Below are positions 15,882 through 24,354 of a stretch of 64,000 bases of DNA, in pieces. Both the position numbers and the translations under genes were made by a program. The notes under the pieces are model-generated. The model ran no database searches. It was given only the letters and a program-made list of their open reading frames with translations, and was not told the DNA's origin. Location: assembly GCA_046351395.1 (NCBI GenBank), contig JAXLYP010000013.1, forward strand, positions 1-64,000, written 5' to 3'. The stretch is from CAYYKK01 sp046351395. GTDB taxonomy: Bacteria > Myxococcota_A > Polyangia > Polyangiales > Polyangiaceae. How positions within the stretch are numbered: position 1 is the first letter of the stretch; each line of letters begins with the position of its first letter.

Positions 15882-16148
15882 ATGGCAGCGCGATCACGTG
15901 AAGAGGAGCTCGAGCGAAAGGCCGAGGAGATCGCGGACGAGGCGGTGGCTGGCTACGAGAAGATCCTCGAGCCCGACGTGATCGCGGAGATCCGTCGCGT
16001 CCTGATCTTCGACATGCTCTGCACGGAGGCGGGGCGCGCCGAGCTTCGCGCGTGCCTCGAAGATCCCATCGTCGAGGAGAGCGACGAGCTCGCGAACGAA
16101 CCGATGGCGAAGCCCTCCGAGAAGAAGCGCGGCGCGGGTGAGCGATGA
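15882..16148 (+). CDS. Small acidic partner of the adjacent sigma factor (88 aa)
   Basis: ATG 15882 with gagagggcgg upstream. The product begins MAARSREEELERKAEEIADE and contains AGYEKILEPDVIAEIRRVLI and AGRAELRACLEDPIVEESDE. The stop overlaps the sigma gene start (ATGA). A similar protein (MAAASDPPEDEMIELLLDHA..., with SVRALLADALVDDSG) precedes the second sigma gene at 20979-21257. The pairing with a sigma factor and the shared core suggest a dedicated regulator such as an anti-sigma or assembly partner; this is inferred only from context. Confidence 0.72.
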   Translation: MAARSREEELERKAEEIADEAVAGYEKILEPDVIAEIRRVLIFDMLCTEAGRAELRACLEDPIVEESDELANEPMAKPSEKKRGAGER

Positions 16149-16879
16149 ACGACGCCGCAGCCGACAGGGTGCTGCAGGTGCTCGTGGCTTCGGTGCGGCC
16201 GATGATCGAGCGCTATGCGAAGAAGTACGCCGCATACTGGGCGAGGATGGATTGGGAGGAGCTCGCCGCGGTCGGCACCGAGGCCGCATTGACCGCGGCG
16301 CGGAGGTTCGATCCCAAGCGGGGCAAGCCCTTCGAGAGCCTCGCGCGGCTCCATGTGGTCGGAGCAATGCGCCTGCGCGTGCGTCGGGAGCGGCGAGAGA
16401 CGAACGAGAGGGTCGACGCGGCGCAGGACGCGGATCTCTTCGAGGGCACCGCCGAACGACCATCCCCCCGCAGCCCGGCCCACACGCCGAAGGAGATGCA
16501 CGCGCGCGCCGTCCAGGAGAGGCGACTGCACGCCCATCGAATGGCCCTTACCTCGCTCGTCGAGGCCGGCACCATTCACGCGGAGAAGCTGATCCTGCAG
16601 AAGGAGGAGACCGCGAACGCAGTCACCACGATCAACGCCGTCCTCGCGAGCTTCTCGGCGCAGGAGCGGCAGGCGTTCCTGTTGTTTCATCGGCTCCACA
16701 TGGACCAGAACGCGATCGCTGCGGCGCTCCACATCTCGCGCTCGACTGTTCAGCGACACGTGGTTCGCGTCGTGGAGGCCATGAAGGCGGCGTTCGTCGC
16801 GGCGGAGATCGAGTCCCGCGAGTCGGTGTTGGATGCGTGGGCGCATATCGATCACGTGACGGATGGCTCAGCCGACTGA
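16145..16879 (+). CDS. Sigma-70 family RNA polymerase sigma factor
   Basis: 244 residues. Region 2-like segment AYWARMDWEELAAVGTEAAL then RRFDPKRGKPFESLARLHVV (matches the usual ...F..YA..RI.GAM pattern). Region 4 HTH near the end: ASFSAQERQAFLLFHRLHMD, then QNAIAAALHISRSTVQRHVV. A longer linker than in ECF factors separates them. Coupled by ATGA to the small partner gene. Its 3' end overlaps by 12 bases the convergent HerA-like gene. Paralogue of the sigma factor at 20328-20969. Confidence 0.85.
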   Translation: MNDAAADRVLQVLVASVRPMIERYAKKYAAYWARMDWEELAAVGTEAALTAARRFDPKRGKPFESLARLHVVGAMRLRVRRERRETNERVDAAQDADLFEGTAERPSPRSPAHTPKEMHARAVQERRLHAHRMALTSLVEAGTIHAEKLILQKEETANAVTTINAVLASFSAQERQAFLLFHRLHMDQNAIAAALHISRSTVQRHVVRVVEAMKAAFVAAEIESRESVLDAWAHIDHVTDGSAD

Positions 16880-18322
16880 GGAGAACGCGGGGACGACAGC
16901 GCTGGGGGGCGACATGAGCGCGCGCGCGCGACGGATCTCCTGGCGCGTCATCGGTCCGCGGAGGAAGGACATCGCCCAGCGCGGTTGGAGGAACACTGTT
17001 CCACCCCTCGCGTGCACGTCCCGGAGCAGAAACCAACGCGGAGCGAGGCGCTTCAGCACGCCCGCGAGCGTCGCGGCTTCGTCGCCCGCGCCGCCGACGA
17101 GTCCGTCGATCACGCGCGCGCGATCGGCGTCCGTCTGGAGGCGACCCAGCGCCCACACGCCTGCGTTCGAGAGGGCGCGATAATCGAGATCCATCGGATT
17201 TTGCGTCGCGATGACGACCCCGACCCCGAACGCGCGCGCCTGCTTCATCAGCGCGACGAGCGGGCGCTTCGTCGGCGGCGAGGCAGGGTGGGGGGGGAGG
17301 AAACCGTAGACCTCATCGAACACGATGAGCGCCTTGAGTTGCTGCGAGCCCGGGAGGCTCCGCACCCAGGTGAGCACCTCCTCGAGCACCACGCCGAGCA
17401 CGAGCTCGCGCTCCTCGTCGTCCAGGTGGGCGACGCTCAGCACCGTGACTGGAGTCCTCGTGTGCCCGTCCGCAAGGACGGGCTTCATCCACTCGCCGAC
17501 GTCGAGCGTCGCGCCCTGGCGCCAGCTCGAGAACGTCGGAGAGGCGAGCAGACTGTTCAGGGCGGCCGCGAGCTCGCGGCGCGCCTTCTTCGAGATGAAG
17601 TCGTCCACGCTGAGCGCGCCGATCGAGTCGACGGGCGGGCTCACAATCTCGGGAAGCAGGGATCCAATGTCTGCCGATTGGTGTTGGGTGAGCCGGCGCT
17701 CGGCCAGCACGGAGAGGAGCACGTGCTCCCGGCTCCGCGCGGGGTCGGAGTCCCGCGCCAGGAGCCGGAGGATCAGGGAGATCGCCGCCGAGAGCGCTGC
17801 GCGCGCTCCCTCGGGATCGGAATCCCAGCGATTCGACCGACGCTCGAGGGACGAGAGCACGTGCAGCAGCTCGCCCGCCTCGGCGCCGGGGGTGATGACG
17901 CGCACCGCGACCCGCGCCTTGTAGTCGGCGATCTCCGCCCCGCCGATCGCCCAACACTCGAGCCCGGCGCGCCGCTCCTCCGCGAGCTTCGTCGCGAGAC
18001 GCAGCGTGGCGTCGGCGCCCTTGTCGCGTGGTCCGAGCTCGACCCACGGGGCGAGCGAACTTGGGAGGAAGTCCTCGAACTGGAGCAGGAGGTTCGGCAA
18101 GTCGCCCTTCACGTCGATGACCAGGACGGGGACTGCATTGCGCACGGCCTCCTCGACCGTGACCGTCACGAGACCCGTCTTCCCGCTGCCGGTCATGCCG
18201 ACGATCACCCCGTGGGTCGTGAGGTGATGCGGCGGCAGGACCAGCCGCGTGGACTCGCTGGCGTTGTTCAGCGGTCGCGTCGCACCAAGGAACAGTCCGT
18301 CATCGACGAGATCGGAAGACAT
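16868..18322 (-). CDS. HerA/DUF87-like ATPase
   Basis: 484 residues. Walker A GMTGSGKTGL (about 42-51), then the characteristic VLVIDVKGDLPNLL strand, Walker B LIVFDEVYGFLPPHP (about 355-369), and VVIATQNPMDLDY sensor region, the order of HerA/FtsK-type helicases and translocases. Family role: a hexameric DNA-pumping ATPase. There is no neighbouring NurA nuclease, so it is not a standard HerA-NurA repair pair. It follows the 18343-19305 gene by 20 bases on the same strand. Confidence 0.83.
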   Translation of the reverse strand: MSSDLVDDGLFLGATRPLNNASESTRLVLPPHHLTTHGVIVGMTGSGKTGLVTVTVEEAVRNAVPVLVIDVKGDLPNLLLQFEDFLPSSLAPWVELGPRDKGADATLRLATKLAEERRAGLECWAIGGAEIADYKARVAVRVITPGAEAGELLHVLSSLERRSNRWDSDPEGARAALSAAISLILRLLARDSDPARSREHVLLSVLAERRLTQHQSADIGSLLPEIVSPPVDSIGALSVDDFISKKARRELAAALNSLLASPTFSSWRQGATLDVGEWMKPVLADGHTRTPVTVLSVAHLDDEERELVLGVVLEEVLTWVRSLPGSQQLKALIVFDEVYGFLPPHPASPPTKRPLVALMKQARAFGVGVVIATQNPMDLDYRALSNAGVWALGRLQTDADRARVIDGLVGGAGDEAATLAGVLKRLAPRWFLLRDVHARGGTVFLQPRWAMSFLRGPMTRQEIRRARALMSPPSAVVPAFSSVG

Positions 18323-18342
18323 GGGAGCCTCTCAACGTGGGT

Positions 18343-19305
18343 TCAGAGGATCGGGCTGCCACCTGGGCCCGTGCCCGGAGCGGGTGCGTGCGTGGGAGCG
18401 GCGGGCACCGGATTGCCCGTCGGCGCAGCCGGCGTTTCGGCCTCCGCGGACGAGCTCGACGAGCTCCCGCCGCGTGACCGCGCGGTCGCCGTCATGACCA
18501 CCTGGCGAAGCGGAGCGAAGTTCGCGAGGTCGAGCGGGCTGTCAATGAACAGCAGGTCGGCCGCGGCCTTGAGCTTCGCGTAGAGCCGCGCGTTCTTGTG
18601 GAATGCCCGGTTGCGCAAGTCCGACAGGCCGCTGTCCGTCATCACGTGGAGGGCGGAGACGATCTCCTTCGAGATGTGTCGCGCCCGGTCCTCGTCCGCC
18701 GCGTTGTACTGCGCGGTGTCCTTTGAGATCACGCTGCGATGCGTGGAGTAGTGCGTGGCGACGCGCGCGAGATCCGAGGCCAGATCCGCGTACCCGGAGC
18801 CGAGTCGAATGTCGGCGAGCTCCGCTTTCATTCCGGCGTTGCCTTCGAAGTAGTACGCGAGCACCCGGAGCATGCGGTCGCGGAGGGTGATCCCCTCGTT
18901 CATGAGCTCCGGATCCACACGAACGTTGCTGCTCGTAGCAGCCTTGGTGCGGGCGCGGGTCTCGACGTAGAACAGTGCCTGCGCGACCGTCCGCAGGTTC
19001 GGGACGGTCGCGTCCCCCATGATGGACGCGGGGAGTGCGTCGAACATGGGCTTGCAGCGAGGCGACGCGATCTGATCGGCGAGCGCCATGGAGGCAATCG
19101 CTGCCTGGATCGAGTCGCAGTACGGGATGCCGAGCTGCGCAGGATCGATCGCGAGCAGAGTATCCTTGCAGCTGAGGAGTGCCTGCTCTCCGATCGTGGG
19201 ATCGAAGCTCACGGGCACCCTCGGTAGATCGATCCACACCGCCGTGGCGGCCTGAGCGGCGGCCTTTTCGGCGATAGAATCGATGGGCGGTGCGTTGTTC
19301 GACAT
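18343..19305 (-). CDS. Hypothetical protein, partner of the HerA-like ATPase
   Basis: 320 residues, mostly alpha-helical, no domain recognised. The segment NEGITLRDRMLRVLAYYFEG and the region around TAQYNAADEDRARHISKEIV are well-formed helices. The last 45 residues are a disordered Ser/Ala/Pro/Gly tail (RSRGGSSSSSSAEAETPAAP). No signal peptide or membrane helix. First gene of a two-gene operon with the ATPase. It may be a substrate adaptor or structural partner (inference). Confidence 0.7.
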   Translation of the reverse strand: MSNNAPPIDSIAEKAAAQAATAVWIDLPRVPVSFDPTIGEQALLSCKDTLLAIDPAQLGIPYCDSIQAAIASMALADQIASPRCKPMFDALPASIMGDATVPNLRTVAQALFYVETRARTKAATSSNVRVDPELMNEGITLRDRMLRVLAYYFEGNAGMKAELADIRLGSGYADLASDLARVATHYSTHRSVISKDTAQYNAADEDRARHISKEIVSALHVMTDSGLSDLRNRAFHKNARLYAKLKAAADLLFIDSPLDLANFAPLRQVVMTATARSRGGSSSSSSAEAETPAAPTGNPVPAAPTHAPAPGTGPGGSPIL

Positions 19306-20327
19306 GACGAAACTCCTCCTCGGGAGTGGGTTGGGTGGCGGGTACTGGTCGAGCGGATCACCGCGTGGACGGATCCGTGGCGCCGAGATGCGGCTCCCGT
19401 TCCGCGCGCGTGTGCGAGCACGACGCGTGTGGGGAGCGCACGTGGGGGCGTGCGAATCAGTCGAGGGTGCGGCGACCCATCACGACGGTGAGCCCGGCTC
19501 GGGGCTCGCCGTCGTCGTTGTCGTCCCTCGATGTTGTAATGGTCCCGAGTTCTTCAAAAGCGTCACGCCGAGCGAAGAAATCGTCCGAGCGATGTCGATT
19601 TCAAATCCGCCGCACGATCTGCCGTCGTGACGCCGCGGGGGCGGGTCGATCGATGATCGGCACCAGGGCTGAGGGGGAGGCGGCGCGCGACGTGTGACGA
19701 ACAGTCTCCGACAGGCGCGTCCGCGGCACCGCTCGCTGGGCATCACCGGAGACGAGCGCCCACCGGGCCGTCGACCGGTGGGGAGGTACGGCGCACGGGC
19801 GGGCGGGGGCCGACGGTTGCTGCAAACCATCCGGAGCCAGCCGGTCGACCGCGGTCGATCGGTGCTGCGCGCCGGAGAGCGCGGAGGCCGAGGCTGTGAC
19901 CGGGTGGTGAGCACTGAAGATGCGTGGGGCGAGCGCTGCCGTCTGGTGCCGAGCACCGGAAAATGGCCGAAGGCAGGCTCTCGTCTGGTGCCGAGTACCG
20001 GAAAATGGCCGGCGGCGGGCTGCCGTCTGGTGCCGAGCACCGGAAAATGGCCGAAGGCAGGCTCTCGTCTGGTGCCGAGCACCGGAAAATGGCCGAAGGC
20101 AGGCTCTCGTCTGGTGCCGAGCACCGGGAAATGGCCGGCGGCGGGCTGTCGTCTGGTGCCGAGCACCGGAGCGTGGCCGGCGGAGGCCTGCCGTTTGGTG
20201 CCAAGCACCGGAACGTGGCCGGCGGAGGCCTCTCGATGGGTGCCAAGCACCAGGAAAGACACGAGTCAGCTCGGTCGTTCGGTGTGGAGCATCAGAGCAC
20301 GGGCGCCCGACGACGCTCGCGTGCTTT
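19306..20327. other. 1-kb intergenic region with a tandem repeat array
   Basis: Between the stop of the sigma gene (20328) and the start of 19305. All six frames are open across the repeats because the period is a multiple of three, so open frames here are not evidence of coding. A less GC-rich patch at 19540-19625 may hold the promoter of the 19305 operon, but I see no clear box. Confidence 0.6.
19941..20262. repeat. 42-bp tandem repeats, about eight copies
   Basis: Units start at 19941, 19983, 20025, 20067, 20109, 20151, 20193 and 20235 (period 42). Consensus opens gtctggtgccgagcaccgga and continues aaatggccgaaggcaggctc. Each contains ggtgc-cga-gcacc, a 5-bp stem, and ccgg...ggccgg variants. 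The left five units are nearly identical; the right three are more diverged, as expected if growth is from the left. Confidence 0.9.
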
Positions 20328-20969
20328 CTAGGCCAGGATTGCGCGCCGAAGCTTTGCTGCGGCGCTGTCTCGCCATCTGCGCACGGTGCGCTCGTCTTTG
20401 CCGAGCGCCTGTGCGATTTCCGGCAGCGTCTGCGCACCGCTCGCGCAGAGCTCGATGGCGCGTCGTTCGTTTTCGGGGAGCGCGGCCACGGATCTGCGCG
20501 CGAGCGCGTCTTCCTCCGCTCGAAGAAGTGCGTCCTCGGGATCGGTGGGCGCATCCCCGAGCAGAGATCCCACGAGCAACGCCGCGGCCTCCGCTTGCAG
20601 CCACTCCACCGTGCGCTCGAATGCGGCCTCCGGGGTCTCCTCGAGCGCGACGCCGAGGTCGGTCGGCGGTGGCTTCGGCACGACGCACCCGATCATGCGG
20701 TCGATGACCTCGCGCGGTCGGCTCTTCCTTTCGCGCATCGCCGCGCGGATCATCTCGCCCCGCACGCGCGCAACCGCGAAATCGTCGAAGTTTCCCAGCG
20801 CGGGATCGTAGCGGCGCGTCGCCGCGAGCGCGGCGTCGCGACCGATCGCGGCGAGCTCGTCGACGCTGAGGAACGAGAAGCGCCGGTGCAGCCTGCGAGC
20901 GAGGCGCAAAACCATGGGCTCCGCACGGCGGACGAGCTCGGCGGGAGAGAGAACGGGCCTCTCCATCAT
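20328..20969 (-). CDS. Sigma-70 family RNA polymerase sigma factor (paralogue)
   Basis: 213 residues. Region 2: AEPMVLRLARRLHRRFSFLS, then VDELAAIGRDAALAATRRYD and FDDFAVARVRGEMIRAAM. Region 4: SVAALPENERRAIELCASGA, then TLPEIAQALGKDERTVRRWR. Same architecture as the sigma factor at 16145-16879, with the RRFDP/RRYDP and VxGxM motifs in common. Preceded by a small acidic gene whose stop is 9 bases upstream. Followed by the 42-bp repeat region. Confidence 0.84.
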   Translation of the reverse strand: MMERPVLSPAELVRRAEPMVLRLARRLHRRFSFLSVDELAAIGRDAALAATRRYDPALGNFDDFAVARVRGEMIRAAMRERKSRPREVIDRMIGCVVPKPPPTDLGVALEETPEAAFERTVEWLQAEAAALLVGSLLGDAPTDPEDALLRAEEDALARRSVAALPENERRAIELCASGAQTLPEIAQALGKDERTVRRWRDSAAAKLRRAILA

Positions 20970-20978
20970 CGTGCGGCC

Positions 20979-21257
20979 CTATACCTTGCGCGAAATTCGC
21001 CGCTTCCGGCGCTGCTCATCGTCGGCATCGTCGGCGTCGCCCCCCCTGCGAACCGTACCACTGTCGTCGACCAGCGCGTCGGCCAACAGCGCTCGAACGC
21101 TCGCGCGCCCGGCGGGGTGCGCCGCGAGGACGTCGCCGAGCGCATCTCGCACCGCCTGGAGCCGCTCGGGATCGAACTTTCCGCGGTACGGATCGAGCGC
21201 ATGGTCGAGCAGGAGCTCGATCATCTCGTCCTCGGGCGGGTCGGAGGCGGCTGCCAT
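20979..21257 (-). CDS. Small acidic sigma-factor partner (92 aa, paralogue)
   Basis: Start ATG 21257 (MAAASDPPEDEMIELLLDHA). The middle (DPYRGKFDPERLQAVRDALG and GRASVRALLADALVDDSGTV) parallels the partner gene at 15882-16148 (EPDVIAEIRRVL and GRAELRACLEDPIVEES). The tail is Asp-rich then basic (DDADDEQRRKRRISRKV). It lies directly upstream of a sigma gene on the same strand, as does the other copy. The frame stays open far upstream, but that part is antisense to the kinase gene. Confidence 0.7.
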   Translation of the reverse strand: MAAASDPPEDEMIELLLDHALDPYRGKFDPERLQAVRDALGDVLAAHPAGRASVRALLADALVDDSGTVRRGGDADDADDEQRRKRRISRKV

Positions 21258-21368
21258 GGCTCTACCCAAGAAGGATTGCACCCTCGGCCCTCGACCCGGA
21301 CACGATTTCGGGGCGGGCCAGCGCTTTTTGTTGTCCGGTTCTTGCGCCCGAACGCAATCCCATCTTTC

Positions 21369-22514
21369 GTGACCGCGATTCCGAGCCCTGAGGAGTCCGA
21401 CTTCCTCCTCACCCTCGGGGTCGATTTCGAGGGCACGGGCTATGAGGTGGTGGGACTCGTTGGTCGCGGTGCGATGGGCGCGGTGGTCGAGGTGCTCCAC
21501 AAGCGCACCGGGCGGGCGCTGGTCGCGAAGGTGCTCCACGACGCGAGCGATCCCGCGCTGGCGGAGCGGCTGAAGTACGAAGCCGACGTCCTCGCGCGCC
21601 TGAGCCACCCGAACCTCCTCGTGGTCTACGACTACGCGACCTCGGCGACCGGGCGGCCGTTCTTCGTCGCGGAGAAACTCGTCGGGGAGACTTTCGCGGA
21701 CTTCGTCACGAAGCGCGGGCCGCTCGCGCCAACCCTTGCGATCGATTTGACCGCGCAGGCGCTGCGCGGTCTCGGGGCGGCGCACGCCGAGGGCGTCATT
21801 CATCGGGACATCAAGCCCTCGAACCTGTTCGTGACCCGGCCGGATCACGAGAGGCCGCTGCTGAAGCTGCTGGACTTCGGGATTGCCAAAGTGAGGCGCG
21901 ACGGCGATGCACTCGACGCGCTGCGCACGCTCGCGCCGCTGGAGCGGCCAACGAAGACGGGCATGATGCTGGGCACGCCTCGGTTCATGGCGCCTGAGCA
22001 GATTCGCGGAGACAAGATCGATCTGCGGAGCGACCTCTATGGGATCGGCGCGGTGCTCTACTACGCGCTCACCGGTCGACTCCCCTTCGACGAGAGCGAC
22101 CTGATGAAGTTGCTCCAGGCACACCTCGAGCGGACGCCGGAGCCTCCCTCTCGACACGCGCGGGTGCCGCTCCCTACAGGGCTCGATCAGGTCGTCATGA
22201 CGGCGCTCGCGAAGCGGCCTGCGGAGCGCTACGCGACCGCGAGGGCGATGGAGGACGCCCTTCTGGCGACCCTCGGCACGAGCACCGTCGAGCCCGCGGG
22301 TCGGGACACCGCGCGCATCACGCCGCCCACCGCCGCCGAACCGCCAACGATGGTGCTGCCCGTTCCAGAGGCTGGGCGGGCCGGCGCACAGGTCGCCGCG
22401 ATAGCCCCGCCTGGCTGGTACACCACGCAACCTCGCTGGGCGCTCCCGCTCGCGACCGTGGTCGCGGCGCTCGCGCTCCTCGCGCTCGCGCTGGACCTCG
22501 TCCTGCGCCGCTGA
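21369..22514 (+). CDS. Membrane-anchored Ser/Thr protein kinase
   Basis: 381 residues from GTG 21369. Hanks-type kinase: Gly-rich loop LVGRGAMGAVVEV, invariant Lys in ALVAKVLHD, catalytic GVIHRDIKPSNLF, DFG in LLDFGIAKV, APE in MAPEQIRGD, all intact, so active. A Pro/Thr-rich linker leads to one C-terminal membrane helix (WALPLATVVAALALLALALD) with almost nothing outside, so the kinase is cytoplasmic without a sensor domain. Followed at 22 bases by a second kinase gene; divergent from the sigma-partner gene. Confidence 0.9.
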   Translation: MTAIPSPEESDFLLTLGVDFEGTGYEVVGLVGRGAMGAVVEVLHKRTGRALVAKVLHDASDPALAERLKYEADVLARLSHPNLLVVYDYATSATGRPFFVAEKLVGETFADFVTKRGPLAPTLAIDLTAQALRGLGAAHAEGVIHRDIKPSNLFVTRPDHERPLLKLLDFGIAKVRRDGDALDALRTLAPLERPTKTGMMLGTPRFMAPEQIRGDKIDLRSDLYGIGAVLYYALTGRLPFDESDLMKLLQAHLERTPEPPSRHARVPLPTGLDQVVMTALAKRPAERYATARAMEDALLATLGTSTVEPAGRDTARITPPTAAEPPTMVLPVPEAGRAGAQVAAIAPPGWYTTQPRWALPLATVVAALALLALALDLVLRR

Positions 22515-22536
22515 TGGAGTATCGACAGACGTCGTC

Positions 22537-24354
22537 ATGACCCAGAGCGAGCCCGCCTTCGTCGATGAGGAGCCGACCGATCCCTCGGTCATGAGCTTCA
22601 CGGACGAGTGCGAGCCGGGCAAGACGTACGGCTCGCGCTTCAAGGTGATCTCCGAGATCGCGAGCGGGGGCATGGGCGTGGTCTACGAAGCCCACGACCT
22701 GAAGGAGAACACGCGCGTCGCGTTCAAGGTGCTGCGTCGCAGCTACCAACTCCGGCCACGCGTCGCCGAGCTGTTCTTGCTCGAGGGCAAGTTCCTCCAG
22801 ACCTTTTCGAGCCCCGCGATCCCGCGGTTCTTCGCGTACGGCGTGGACGACGCGTGCGGGCCCTACGTCGCGATGGAAATTCTCCGCGGCAAGACCCTCG
22901 CGCAGCTCGGCGCGCGGATGTGGAGCCAGGCGCAGGTGGCTTTGCTTGGGATGGAGATCGCCCTCGCGCTCCACCCGATGCACCAGGGTGGGGTCATCCA
23001 CCGTGATCTAAAGCCGCAGAACCTGTTCCTCGCGCAGGTCGGCAAGAAGCGACAGGCGAAGATCCTCGACTGGGGGATCGCGAAGATGCGCGGGCCGCTC
23101 CAGAGCCCGACCACCGGCAACGACGCGCCGATGGGCACCTTGCGCTACATGGCGCCCGAGCAGATCAAGGGCAAGCGGCCGACTCCGGCGGTCGACGTGT
23201 ACGCGCTCGCGATCGTCCTCTACGAGCTTCTCTCGAAGCGTTTCTGCTACGGCGCTGACGCCGAGGGCTACATCGACGATCACACCTATTCGATGTGGCA
23301 CCAGCACGGCGATCTCATCCCGCTGCAGGAGGCGTGCGACGTTTTGCCGGCGGGCATCGCGGCGATCATGAAGGGGCTTGCCCGTGATCCCAACGAGCGC
23401 CACGCGGACATGCGCGCGTTCGCAGACGCGCTCTCGCTCTGGCACGACGCTGCCAAAGACGTCGAGCCCGCGGAGTCGCATCGCTCCGCGGACGACGAGC
23501 TTGCTCGCGACATGCGAGCTGCATCGAACACTGAGGCGAAGGGCTCCCCCACGCTCTACGGCGTCCGCGCGCATGGCGGCCTCGCGTTCGACGACACCGC
23601 GCCAGCCGGCCTCGAGGCATCAACCGCCCCATTGCCGAACCTCACACCGGTTGCGGCTTCGCAATCGCCAACGCCGTTGAACGCGCTCCAGCGGTTGAGT
23701 GAGAAGGTGGTCGGTCGGCTCGAGGTGCTCGATGGGCCCGTGGCCGTCCGGTTCTTCGATCTCGAGAGCGGCGTCACCACCGGCCTCGGGCGGCGGCCCG
23801 ACCTCGGGATCGTGATCGACGAGTCCAGTCTGAGCGCGCATCACGCGAGCTTCGGCGTCGCGGCGAACGCCGGACGAGTGCTGCTGCGGGACGAGAAGAG
23901 CCGCAACGGCTCCGCGGTGAACGGCGAGAAGCTCGCCCCGCTCGCGTGGCGCCCGCTCCAGCACGGTGACCGGATCCAGCTCGGCCGGGTGCTGCTGATG
24001 TTCCACTCGGTCGCGCGCATCGTTGAACTCGACGCGAAGTCGCCGGTCGCCCGCGGGGGCACGCTTCTCCTTCGCGCGCCCATGATGGAGCCATCGCCCG
24101 CGCCCGCGAACGCGCGGCCCCCGGGGGCGTTGCTGCGGCCCACCGAACGGCTGGATGCGCCCCGCGTGGCTTCGGACCCGACCGAGCCGCAAAGGTCCGC
24201 GCTCCGTGAGCACCAACGCGCGGTCGCCGAGGCACTCGCGGCGCGCCGACCGCCGCCAGCGAAGTCTTTTCCCTGGGCCTGGATCCTCGTCGGGCTTCTC
24301 ACCGTTTCGATCGTCGCGCTCGCGCTGGCTCTGCGCGCTGGAGTCCTTGGATGA
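22537..24354 (+). CDS. Ser/Thr protein kinase with FHA domain and C-terminal membrane helix
   Basis: 605 residues. Kinase domain: IASGGMGVVYEA loop, Lys in RVAFKVLRR, GVIHRDLKPQNLF, DWG in place of DFG (ILDWGIAKM, conservative and seen in active kinases) and MAPEQIKGK. A linker of about 100 residues is followed by an FHA domain (GRRPDLGIVIDESSLSAHHA, then DEKSRNGSAVNGE and HGDRIQLG) that binds phosphothreonine. A membrane helix ends the protein (AWILVGLLTVSIVALALALR). Probably binds autophosphorylated kinases. Its stop overlaps the next start (ATGA). Confidence 0.9.
   Translation: MTQSEPAFVDEEPTDPSVMSFTDECEPGKTYGSRFKVISEIASGGMGVVYEAHDLKENTRVAFKVLRRSYQLRPRVAELFLLEGKFLQTFSSPAIPRFFAYGVDDACGPYVAMEILRGKTLAQLGARMWSQAQVALLGMEIALALHPMHQGGVIHRDLKPQNLFLAQVGKKRQAKILDWGIAKMRGPLQSPTTGNDAPMGTLRYMAPEQIKGKRPTPAVDVYALAIVLYELLSKRFCYGADAEGYIDDHTYSMWHQHGDLIPLQEACDVLPAGIAAIMKGLARDPNERHADMRAFADALSLWHDAAKDVEPAESHRSADDELARDMRAASNTEAKGSPTLYGVRAHGGLAFDDTAPAGLEASTAPLPNLTPVAASQSPTPLNALQRLSEKVVGRLEVLDGPVAVRFFDLESGVTTGLGRRPDLGIVIDESSLSAHHASFGVAANAGRVLLRDEKSRNGSAVNGEKLAPLAWRPLQHGDRIQLGRVLLMFHSVARIVELDAKSPVARGGTLLLRAPMMEPSPAPANARPPGALLRPTERLDAPRVASDPTEPQRSALREHQRAVAEALAARRPPPAKSFPWAWILVGLLTVSIVALALALRAGVLG

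Noticed and set aside
19480..20554. Long open frames across the 42-bp repeats on both strands (for example a 260-residue repeat protein)
   Set aside because: A period divisible by three keeps all frames open; repeat peptides and flanks have no protein-like composition or start signal.
20979..22673. 564-residue minus-strand frame over the kinase gene
   Set aside because: Antisense to an intact Ser/Thr kinase; only its last 92 residues (from 21257) resemble a real protein.
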